Source of the DNA: Halieaceae bacterium UBA4452
Lineage (GTDB): Bacteria; Pseudomonadota; Gammaproteobacteria; Pseudomonadales; Halieaceae
Reading direction: 5' to 3'
Assembly (NCBI GenBank): GCA_002389505.1
Contig: DGPA01000040.1
Location: forward strand, 1-23,715
DNA: 23,715 nt
In this document: positions 15,342 to 22,696 of the stretch, in pieces
Layout of the letters: each line of letters begins with the position of its first letter
How positions within the stretch are numbered: position 1 is the first letter of the stretch
Program-made: the position numbers and the translations under genes
Notes under the pieces: generated by a model
The model's input: only the letters and a program-made list of their open reading frames with translations
Database searches by the model: none
Told to the model about the DNA's origin: nothing

Positions 15342-16742
15342 CTACTCCTCCAGTAACGCGCGTGCGAACATATTATCAACCGGCTTTGTCAGGTACTGAA
15401 ACAAGGTCCTCGCATCGCCTTTAATAAGAATATCCGCGGGCATGCCGGGCATTATCTTACGATCGCCCAATATCTCGACCAAATTCTCCTCGTCAATATC
15501 TACCTCAGCATCGTAATACGGCAGGCCCGTTTGTTCATCAACCAGCCTGTCAGCAGACAGCGACGTTAAGCGACCGTTGACACTGAACACACGCTTGAAA
15601 GCACTGAATCGAATTTCAGCTTCATCACCCACCTCGACAGTATCAATATCAGCGGGCGATATTTGCGCTTTCACCAACAGTTCTTCAGATTCAGGCACAA
15701 TTTCCATGAGTGTTTCACCCCCACGAATAATTTGACCAATAGCGGTTACTGCGAGATCTAAAACAATCCCATTTGCACTCGCACGAATAATAGTGCGATC
15801 CAGACGTTCTTTTAGCGCCTCGTATCGCTGCTCATAATCGACAACCACTGCGCTGGCTTGGGACAACATGCCGATAACATCGGTCTTAAATCGCTTATTG
15901 ATTTGCGCCAAGCGGAGCTTGGATTCCTCAATAGCAATCAGCGTACCCGATAGTCGAGAAGCCGCTGATGAGGCGTCAGCTATGGCGCTGTCGAGGCTGC
16001 GTTCAAGCTGGCGCAACCGCACTTTGTCAACGAACCCTTCATCGAGTAGTTGCCGTAAATCAGACACTTCCTCACGTAGCGATGTGGTCACCGAGTTTCG
16101 GGATGATTGAATCGCCTTAAGCCCAATTAACTCGTCCTCAAGCTGCAATATTCGTTGTTGAATGACGCCAATCTCGCCTAGCCGATCCTCCCGACGGGCA
16201 TTAAAGAGTGCGGACTCATTAGCAACCACCTCTTTTGCCGCTCGATGGGTATCAACATGGTTTAACAGCGACGGTAGAAACACGGGCTCAGCCAAGTCAT
16301 CGCGTTCAGCAATGAGTCTATCGAGTAGCCCCCATGCTGAGAATAACTGCACTTGAACCGCACCAAGATCGGCCAGCGTCGCGGTGTCATCAAGATACAG
16401 CAGTGCATCTCCGCGCTGAACCACCTGACCATTCTCCACTTCAATACGTTCAACAATACCGCCTTCCAAATTTTGTACCGGTTTTCGGTAACCCTGGGCT
16501 TGGACGACCCCGGTAGCGAAGGATGCGCTGTGCAATGGTGCAATAATGGACCACAGCCCAAAGCCACCAAACACAATGCCAATAATAATGAGCCCTAAGC
16601 GCTGATAGCCTTCGCTGGACGAGTCAAGCTGAACCACCTGTGCCGGATCGTCGGCGACCCGCCCGGCATGACTCTCATAGTTGCTCACTAGTTCGTCGAT
16701 TCTGTCCAAGGCTTTTTTATCTGCCACGGGTAAATCACTCAT
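15342..16742 (-). CDS. hlyD: HlyD/PrtE-family periplasmic adaptor of the type I secretion system
   Basis: This membrane-fusion protein links the inner-membrane ABC exporter to the TolC channel. The 466 residues have a short cytoplasmic N-terminus, one membrane span (about 48-68, LGLIIIGIVFGGFGLWSI), and a lipoyl-type half motif VQNLEGGIVERIEVENGQVV (89-108). A long alpha-hairpin coiled coil follows at about 180-305, and then the second lipoyl half and beta-barrel, with VTAIGQIIRGGETLMEIVPE, typical of PrtE/HlyD. I chose the ATG at 16742 because GAGGA (16751-16755) precedes it by 8 bases. A longer frame back to 16775 lacks this. The gene overlaps the end of the exporter gene by 8 bases. The symbol is family-level. 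Confidence 0.93.
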   Translation of the reverse strand: MSDLPVADKKALDRIDELVSNYESHAGRVADDPAQVVQLDSSSEGYQRLGLIIIGIVFGGFGLWSIIAPLHSASFATGVVQAQGYRKPVQNLEGGIVERIEVENGQVVQRGDALLYLDDTATLADLGAVQVQLFSAWGLLDRLIAERDDLAEPVFLPSLLNHVDTHRAAKEVVANESALFNARREDRLGEIGVIQQRILQLEDELIGLKAIQSSRNSVTTSLREEVSDLRQLLDEGFVDKVRLRQLERSLDSAIADASSAASRLSGTLIAIEESKLRLAQINKRFKTDVIGMLSQASAVVVDYEQRYEALKERLDRTIIRASANGIVLDLAVTAIGQIIRGGETLMEIVPESEELLVKAQISPADIDTVEVGDEAEIRFSAFKRVFSVNGRLTSLSADRLVDEQTGLPYYDAEVDIDEENLVEILGDRKIMPGMPADILIKGDARTLFQYLTKPVDNMFARALLEE

Positions 16743-18549
16743 TGGACGAATCCTCGGCACTATCGGCGCTCGCACTCGAGGTCGCCGCTAGGGCGGGTTG
16801 GTCGTTGCTCGCCTGGGCTGCGGCCTTACGACGCTGACTCTCTTCTTCCAAATAGGCCAAGACTTCGCTGCGCTGACCCCATTTTTCAAGTCGTCCATTG
16901 ATCATGAAGAGCAGTACGTTGGTCAGACCGAGAATACCCGTACGGTGGGTTACCACCAGCACAGTCGCACCATCTTTGCGGAGCAGCCATATTGCTCTAT
17001 GCAATGCCGCCTCACCCGCTTCGTCGAGATTTGAGTTCGGCTCATCCAATATAACCACCCGTGGTCGACGATAGATTGCGCGGGCGAGCGCCACACGCTG
17101 CCGTTGACCTGCGGATAATTGGTGGCCAGCGGGGCCTATCTCGGTGTCATAGCCTTCAGCGAGCTCCAGTATCAGTTGATGCACACCCGCATCCCGAGCC
17201 GCTTGCACGACATCCTCTGAGTCAATATCGCCGAAGCGGGCGATATTTTCCGACACTGTGCCGTCAAAAAGCTCAATATCTTGAGGTAAATAGCCGACAT
17301 GGGGGCCCAAGTCTTCCCGTTTATACTGGGTGGTTTCAACGCCGTCGATTCGAACCGCCCCTTCAGAGCAGGCCCATGTACCCAAAATGCCTCGCACCAA
17401 CGTCGTCTTGCCTGACCCAGAAGGCCCAATAAGCCCGACCACAGACCCTGCGGGAATATCAAAACTAACGCCTTGGACCGTAGCCGTTTTAGCTTGGGGT
17501 GGCACAATCGTGACATCGCTGGCGGTCAACCGACCTTTGGGGTCAGGCATGCGGGTATAGTGTTTATCGGTGCCGGCATCCTCAAGCATCTTATCTAAGC
17601 GATAATAGGCTTCGCGGGCGCTAGAGAAGCTTTTCCAAGCACCTATCATTGCCTCAAGAGGCGACAGAGCCCGACTCATCAAAAGAGAGCCAGCAATCAT
17701 GGTCCCCGGAGTAATCTGTTGATTGACGGTCAACAGCGCGCCTAAGCCCATGGCACCCATCTGAGCGATAATGCGAAATGTTTTGGTGAACGCCGTAAAT
17801 CCGCCAGCATAGTTACTGGACGCCTCCTGATAATAGAGGGTGGCGTTCTGACGCTTCCGCCAGCGGCGCTGCAGCCCCGCCAACATTCCCATTGACGAGA
17901 CGACCTCGGCATTACGCAAATTACGATCTGTTTGAGACTGACTCAAACGGGCCAACTCGTTGGCTTCCTGCAGCGGTTTAGTCGTTGTGCGCTCGTTAGC
18001 CACTGCGCAAGCGATTAACACAATAGCGGCAAACACTCCCCAGCTGCCAACAAGGGGATGAAAGATAAACAATAAAATCAGGTAAAAAGGCAGCCAAGGC
18101 AGGTCAAAAAAGGCAAACACCGCGTTCCCACCGAGGTATTGACGCAAACCGGTCAGGTCATTGAGTGGCTGGGTATCGTTCATACCCTGATGCGTTCTCC
18201 CATAAGCAAAACACTCTTGGTAAACACGGTCACTTAACAGTAAATCTAGGCGGGTAGCCACTTTTACCAGTACCCGAGATCGCACCAAATCAAGGACACC
18301 CATGGTCGCGAGCAAAAATAGTGCTATGACGGCAAGCGCCGCGAGACTGCTTAAACTACTACTGGAAATCACCCGATCAAAGACCTGCATCATAAAAAAC
18401 ATCGGGGTCAACATGAGCAGGTTGATAAAAAAGCTGAACACGCCGACCGTAATAAAAGACCCTCGACAGGCTGCGAGAGCGGCTTTTAATGGCGTGGTAA
18501 AAACCTGGTCAGCGTCGGTAGTGTCGACGGCTGTAGAGGGTGCATTCAC
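16735..18549 (-). CDS. prtD: Type I secretion ABC transporter/ATPase, PrtD family
   Basis: This inner-membrane exporter energises one-step secretion of proteins with a C-terminal signal. The 604 residues hold about six membrane spans (31-52, 67-87, 145-165, 168-186 and a pair near 255-295). The ATPase domain has Walker A GPSGSGKTT (375-383), signature LSAGQRQRVALARA (478-491), Walker B VVILDEPNSNLD (498-509) and switch His535. The LSAGQ and PNSNLD forms are those of the PrtD/RsaD/AprD group. There is no N-terminal C39 peptidase or C39-like domain, so substrates are RTX/S-layer types, not bacteriocins. The C-terminal 50 residues are Ala/Ser-rich and disordered. The start is a GTG, with AGG a few bases upstream. 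A good sigma70-type promoter lies about 100 bases upstream. Overlap with the HlyD-type gene indicates one operon. Confidence 0.94.
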   Translation of the reverse strand: MNAPSTAVDTTDADQVFTTPLKAALAACRGSFITVGVFSFFINLLMLTPMFFMMQVFDRVISSSSLSSLAALAVIALFLLATMGVLDLVRSRVLVKVATRLDLLLSDRVYQECFAYGRTHQGMNDTQPLNDLTGLRQYLGGNAVFAFFDLPWLPFYLILLFIFHPLVGSWGVFAAIVLIACAVANERTTTKPLQEANELARLSQSQTDRNLRNAEVVSSMGMLAGLQRRWRKRQNATLYYQEASSNYAGGFTAFTKTFRIIAQMGAMGLGALLTVNQQITPGTMIAGSLLMSRALSPLEAMIGAWKSFSSAREAYYRLDKMLEDAGTDKHYTRMPDPKGRLTASDVTIVPPQAKTATVQGVSFDIPAGSVVGLIGPSGSGKTTLVRGILGTWACSEGAVRIDGVETTQYKREDLGPHVGYLPQDIELFDGTVSENIARFGDIDSEDVVQAARDAGVHQLILELAEGYDTEIGPAGHQLSAGQRQRVALARAIYRRPRVVILDEPNSNLDEAGEAALHRAIWLLRKDGATVLVVTHRTGILGLTNVLLFMINGRLEKWGQRSEVLAYLEEESQRRKAAAQASNDQPALAATSSASADSAEDSSNE

Positions 18550-18641
18550 GGGATACCTACTTGAAATGGTGGGTGTCTAGCCTTAAGAAGCGTGCCAACA
18601 CACCAAAGCGGCGTGGTGCCGAGAACATAGTTATAGCCGCG

Positions 18642-18670
18642 ATCGTAGCAGAAGCGCCCAAAAACGTCAA
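18642..18670 (-). promoter_or_regulatory. Predicted sigma70 promoter of the type I secretion operon
   Basis: On the minus strand the gap between the GT2 gene and prtD contains TTGACG, a 17-base spacer, and TACGAT. The -35 matches consensus at 5 of 6 positions and the -10 at 4 of 6, with ideal spacing. Transcription would start near 18635 and leave a leader of about 85 bases before the GTG of prtD. No terminator is visible after the GT2 stop, so readthrough from upstream is also possible. Confidence 0.6.
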
Positions 18671-18702
18671 AATCTGTCACGCCAACCGGGAGGCTCGACG
18701 CA

Positions 18703-20010
18703 TTAGCTATTGGGCACTTCCCAATGGCGCATGGGTAGGGTCAATTGAGCGCACAGATCCTGCAGGGCATTGACCAAGTCTTGGGCATTGGCGTTGAGCG
18801 TGCACCGTTGCGCCAACAATGACCATAGGTCACCTCGATCAGATGGGGCAGCAATAGCCAGCAGTTGGGACCCTGCCGCCGTTCGACGCATCAGCAACAG
18901 CACGTATGCTGAGGTGGCCGACTCGACGCGCTGGCGAACGGCAGCATCTTGTGACTGAAGACGATCGAGCCCAGAGGCCATGTAAGCGACTAGCCACCGG
19001 CGATTCTCATGGTAGGCAGTCACGCCAGCGAGTGCTAGCGCCAAAAAACACCCGGTACCCGCGGGTAGGTGGAGGACCGGGGTATTGAGTGACTTAGGCG
19101 CGGCGTTCACACTATTATCGGTAATCAGCAGTTCCACGTAGTTGAGCGGCGGCGGGTTGTGTGGCGGTGCCGACGCGTTTGAGCGCCCCTCGGAGAGCAA
19201 TAACTGACATATTAGCGGGTCACGCTGAGGCGCAGCGATAGGCTCGGCTGGGATGCGTAGCCACTGCTCGGCAATAGGCAGCTGGCCTGTGATCGCAAAA
19301 AAAGACGGTCCGTGAAAGTGGGTGCGTGCTCGACGCGTTGGCCGTTTCGCGGTCGTCGGCACCGCTTTCCCCGCCAGTTGATAGTGAATGGGCCACTCGG
19401 ACCAATACAACACAGTGGGCTCTCCAGTAGTCTGTATAGTCCCGTCGGTGGCGTTGAGGATAGCGCTCAGTATGCGGTCTTCACCGGTACCGAAGCTGAC
19501 TGGCCAATATAACCAAACCACAAGCAAACGTTGACTTCTCCGGGTCAGCGTTAAGCAGTTGGTATCGATATGTGCGCCGCTGTTCTCTGCAGCCTCGGTG
19601 GGTGTTTCCTCGCCAGTGTCCTTCAGAAACACCCGGCGCAGCGTCTTCACTGCCAGTGATTGAGGTCTTAGGCACTTGAGTACGGCGGTGGTGTGCTGGG
19701 GCAAAAGCGCATTATCGGCGTCCAGAAAACTGACCAGCTCGGCACCTTGAGCAAACGCCAAGAGCGCACCAATGGCTCGCGGGCCCGCTCCCGAATTGCG
19801 CATCCGTAGGGGCAAGTTCAGCACCGTTAACGTATGGCCGCGTTGGCTATAAGCCGCGTAGCAGGACGAGGGAAACTGGCGCTCAATACCGTCGCTGACC
19901 ACTATGTGATGACAGGGCGTCGCCTGCGCCACTACCGATTGAATCATGCGCGTCAATGTTTCATCATCTTCCCGAAAACAGGGAGTGACGATAGCAAATG
20001 TGGGTGTCAC
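18703..20010 (-). CDS. GT2-family glycosyltransferase with an unassigned C-terminal region
   Basis: The N-terminal 210 residues are a GT-A fold glycosyltransferase. Seen are TFAIVTPCFREDDETLTRMI (residues 4-23), the strand HHIVVSDG, the metal-binding DAD (97-99) in FLDADNALL, and GTGEDRI near 174-180, where GT2 enzymes keep an ED base motif. There is no membrane span, so it is a soluble cytoplasmic enzyme. Residues about 230-435 do not match a family I know; they are rich in Ala and Leu, with LPAGTGCFLALALAGVTAY and a helical end. The gene starts at a GTG that overlaps the stop of the GT41 gene by 4 bases (GTGA), so the two are coupled. A likely role is to extend or branch the sugar placed by the GT41 enzyme on the secreted protein. 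The 435-residue length is larger than a bare GT2 domain. Confidence 0.8.
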   Translation of the reverse strand: MTPTFAIVTPCFREDDETLTRMIQSVVAQATPCHHIVVSDGIERQFPSSCYAAYSQRGHTLTVLNLPLRMRNSGAGPRAIGALLAFAQGAELVSFLDADNALLPQHTTAVLKCLRPQSLAVKTLRRVFLKDTGEETPTEAAENSGAHIDTNCLTLTRRSQRLLVVWLYWPVSFGTGEDRILSAILNATDGTIQTTGEPTVLYWSEWPIHYQLAGKAVPTTAKRPTRRARTHFHGPSFFAITGQLPIAEQWLRIPAEPIAAPQRDPLICQLLLSEGRSNASAPPHNPPPLNYVELLITDNSVNAAPKSLNTPVLHLPAGTGCFLALALAGVTAYHENRRWLVAYMASGLDRLQSQDAAVRQRVESATSAYVLLLMRRTAAGSQLLAIAAPSDRGDLWSLLAQRCTLNANAQDLVNALQDLCAQLTLPMRHWEVPNS

Positions 20011-22622
20011 TGACTGCGTCTCACCGTAGCAATGGCGCGGGCTATCGCGGTCGGATCACCGTCCAATCCAATGAAGTGGGCAATGGTCATGACCTGTTTA
20101 TCGGTGTCCTCCAGCAAGTCTCGGTATTTCAACCACAGCACTGGCGCATCGGTTTTGGCGATGGCGTTCACCAAGGCGAGATAAATAATCTTGGCGCCTT
20201 TGCTGCCAAAATATTGAGACCATTTGCGCCGTTTGCGGGTGCGCTCGACGTCGTCGAAATCCCGCACAACGGTGACTATTTGACAGTCAAAGACCTCGGT
20301 GAGTTCGTCAATAAACAACGCTGACAGCGGGTGCTTTAGCATAATGGGGCCGTCAATGTCAGCCAGCATTTGTTGGTCGAAGGCTGAAAACGCAGCAACC
20401 GCTTGCTGCCTGGTTGCCTTGCGTTGCAACTTCGGTTCCGAGGCAAGGGACAGCAATACCTGTCGGAACGCGGCCATTTCAAAGGTTTCTGTCTTTGCAT
20501 CGTTGACCCGAAACATGTCACCGGGGGTAGCTGCGCCCAGTGCAGCGACCACTTGCGCGGTGGCGCTGGTGCCGCTGCTCCAAGATCCCGAGACCAGAAT
20601 AATACGCCGCCTGCTCGCACTGTCACTACGAGGAGTAGCCGTTGGCGGCCCAGCGGCTTCGGCTCCCGTTGCCTCGGACTCGTCAGTCGGACCCTCCAAC
20701 CGCAGCTGCGGAGGACGGTTTTCCCGTATCCAGTCGGGTTTAGAGCCATACCCTACCTGAGCGTTGGGCACGGTTATCGTCAGCCCCTCGGTCAACGGTG
20801 GCTGGGACGGGCGTGGCGCATTAACGGTTATTGGGGTTATGGGCTTCCCTGCGCTCCAGCGCTGGTAGGCGGCTGTAAACAGTGCTTCAAGCTGCCGAGT
20901 TCGGTTGCGCGCATCGAAACACGGGGTACTATCCACCGTTTTTAGGCTATCTGTCACCTGGCGTAGCTGGTCAGGATTTAGCGCCAGCCGCGCCGCTTTG
21001 TTTGCATAATCCTGTGGGTCCTTGGCAACGAGGGCGTGCAGTCCCGCGGAGCGGAGTAGTCCGGCGCTAACCCGCCCGGGAAAGTTCCTTCCGTTAATGG
21101 TCACCACCGGCACCCCAGCATAGAGCGCGTCAGAGGTCGACGTGTGACCGCCGTAGGGCCAAGGATCAAGCATGAGATCGGCCACAGCAATGCGCCGCAA
21201 GTGCTGCTCGTTGTTCATGGCTTTCGCGCCAATAATGCGACTGACCGGCACTCCTGCAGCAATGGCCGCCCGCGCCAGTCGTTTACGCGCGGCGTCACCG
21301 GGGTCGAGCAGCCAAAGGACACTGTTGGGCACGTGCTTTAATATGGCCATCCAGACCCGCCACACGTCCCCTTGAATTTTATTAATGGCGTTGAACACAC
21401 CGAACACGAACACATCCTCAGGCAGACCTACCTCTTCGCGGGTATAGGGCACCACCGGCGGGTAGGATTGGTGATCGTTAATTTGGTAGCTAGGGTCCAT
21501 CCGCATAACCGCTTCGGGGTAGGCCGCTTCTGTCCCAGGGGGAACCGTCCACGAATCGCCGACTACATAGTCGACCCCCACGCCGCCGACGCTGCCCGCC
21601 CAGCCTAGGTAGTCAACCTGCACGGGCGCGGGCCTGAAGGGTAATATAGACATGCGATTGGCGCGCGTTGGCCCATTGAGCTCGACCAGCACATCAATCC
21701 CTTCCTGCTTGATTGCCGCTGCGGCGTCGCTATCGTTCAAGTGGCTGACGCTAAGCACACTCGACACCAAGCTTTCGGCTTCCTTACGCAGCGCTGACCC
21801 GTCGTCCCAGCCTGAGCAAATGAGCACGACCTCAACGCGAGTGGCGTCATGGTGCCGTAGAGCGCCCATCATTAACCGCAAGGTCGGGTGCAGACGAAAA
21901 TCACTGGATAAGTAACCAATTTTGAGTCGGCGTCCCGCCAATGGCGGTCGTACGCCGTTGAAGCGCTGTTGGTCGCCCTTCAAGTTGATGCCGGCCCAAA
22001 TTTGGGTAACGGCAATATTCATCTGTTCATCCGCAGACCATAACAAGTTGGTGCGCGGACTTTCATTGACCGTCTTCAGATCGTCTGACAGGTACGCCTG
22101 CGCGATTTCTTCAGTCAATCTGTCGCTGTCGGCAAACGCCGCGCAGCGTTGGGTAATGTACAGGACGGTCGCTGTGTGCCGCTTGGGCCGCCCCAGCGCT
22201 TCATAAGCACCAAGGGCCGCGGTTAATGCCGTTTCCTGTTCGTTGTAGCGAACCAGTAGGTTTGCTGCGACCAGCACGGTTTCAGGCTCGGTAGTGTCGT
22301 CGGCACACAGCGCAGCGGTGACCGCCTTCGCCTCGGCGTGCCTGCCCAACCGATCCAGACAGGCGGCGCGCACGGCCCGCATTTTTGACGACTCGTGCCC
22401 CAGCTCGGCCACCCAGTCCATCAACTCCAATGCGCCGCTAGGATCAGACACCTTGGTCAGGTCTATGGCGTTTGACAGTAGCCGATAGCGGCGGCGTTCA
22501 TCGGGCTCGTCGGTCGCCGGCAGCTGCGCCACCAGTCGGTTGACGAGCTGATCAACGTTGTCTTTGCCGCGCTGGGCCAAGCGTTTAGGCAAGCTTGCCA
22601 GTACTTCGTGTAGAGTGGCCAA
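20007..22622 (-). CDS. SPINDLY/OGT-like (GT41) protein glycosyltransferase fused to a sulfotransferase-like domain
   Basis: This 871-residue cytoplasmic protein has three parts. Residues 1-210 are helical and TPR-like (LELMDWVAELG, CLDRLGRHAEAKAV). Residues 225-590 are a GT41 domain: KIGYLSSDFRLHPTLRLMM with His245 at the position of the OGT active-site His, PAPVQVDYLGWAGSVG, FGVFNAINKIQ with Lys415 equivalent to the nucleotide-binding Lys, and YGGHTSTSDALYAGVPVVT (His493, Thr494, Asp498). After a Pro/Ala-rich linker (600-670), residues 672-871 have IILVSGSWSSGTSA, a phosphosulfate-loop-like motif, and VTVVRDFDDVERTRKRRKW, which resembles the 3'-phosphate site. GT41 enzymes put single sugars on Ser/Thr of proteins. 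It is placed directly after the surface-protein gene and is translationally coupled to a GT2 gene, so glycosylation of that protein is the obvious guess. Start is TTG (see the separate entry). Confidence 0.88.
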   Translation of the reverse strand: MATLHEVLASLPKRLAQRGKDNVDQLVNRLVAQLPATDEPDERRRYRLLSNAIDLTKVSDPSGALELMDWVAELGHESSKMRAVRAACLDRLGRHAEAKAVTAALCADDTTEPETVLVAANLLVRYNEQETALTAALGAYEALGRPKRHTATVLYITQRCAAFADSDRLTEEIAQAYLSDDLKTVNESPRTNLLWSADEQMNIAVTQIWAGINLKGDQQRFNGVRPPLAGRRLKIGYLSSDFRLHPTLRLMMGALRHHDATRVEVVLICSGWDDGSALRKEAESLVSSVLSVSHLNDSDAAAAIKQEGIDVLVELNGPTRANRMSILPFRPAPVQVDYLGWAGSVGGVGVDYVVGDSWTVPPGTEAAYPEAVMRMDPSYQINDHQSYPPVVPYTREEVGLPEDVFVFGVFNAINKIQGDVWRVWMAILKHVPNSVLWLLDPGDAARKRLARAAIAAGVPVSRIIGAKAMNNEQHLRRIAVADLMLDPWPYGGHTSTSDALYAGVPVVTINGRNFPGRVSAGLLRSAGLHALVAKDPQDYANKAARLALNPDQLRQVTDSLKTVDSTPCFDARNRTRQLEALFTAAYQRWSAGKPITPITVNAPRPSQPPLTEGLTITVPNAQVGYGSKPDWIRENRPPQLRLEGPTDESEATGAEAAGPPTATPRSDSASRRRIILVSGSWSSGTSATAQVVAALGAATPGDMFRVNDAKTETFEMAAFRQVLLSLASEPKLQRKATRQQAVAAFSAFDQQMLADIDGPIMLKHPLSALFIDELTEVFDCQIVTVVRDFDDVERTRKRRKWSQYFGSKGAKIIYLALVNAIAKTDAPVLWLKYRDLLEDTDKQVMTIAHFIGLDGDPTAIARAIATVRRSQ

Positions 22623-22633
22623 CCGTTCATCCT
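22620..22633 (-). promoter_or_regulatory. TTG start codon and Shine-Dalgarno of the GT41 gene
   Basis: On the minus strand AGGA (22630-22633) is followed by 7 bases and TTG (22620-22622). In-frame codons upstream reach a TAG within four codons, and the next in-frame ATG is at residue 68, inside the helical domain. An ATG overlapping the AGGA is in a different frame. TTG is therefore the best start. Only 20 bases separate it from the end of the terminator U-run. Confidence 0.7.
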
Positions 22634-22642
22634 AGTCTAGGG

Positions 22643-22672
22643 TAATAAAAAGAAGGGGGCCGAAGCCCCCTT
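22643..22672 (-). terminator. Rho-independent terminator after the surface-protein gene
   Basis: On the minus strand the 8-base stem AAGGGGGC / GCCCCCTT closes on a TTCG tetraloop and is followed by CTTTTTATT. Stem is 22653-22660 with 22665-22672. It lies 24 bases after the stop of the surface-protein gene and ends 20 bases before the start of the GT41 gene, so it must be leaky if the downstream genes depend on the same promoter. Confidence 0.92.
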
Positions 22673-22696
22673 GTATTATGCCATTACGAGCGGTAA

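Noticed and set aside
20299..20945. Long open frames on the plus strand opposite the GT41 gene
   Set aside because: They are antisense to a well-supported gene with all GT41 motifs, their products are rich in Arg, Ser and Cys without any domain, and they follow from GC-rich codon positions of the true frame.
22616..22632. ATG overlapping the AGGA upstream of the GT41 gene as its start
   Set aside because: It is in a different frame from the GT41 protein and opens no credible product; TTG with AGGA 7 bases upstream fits better.
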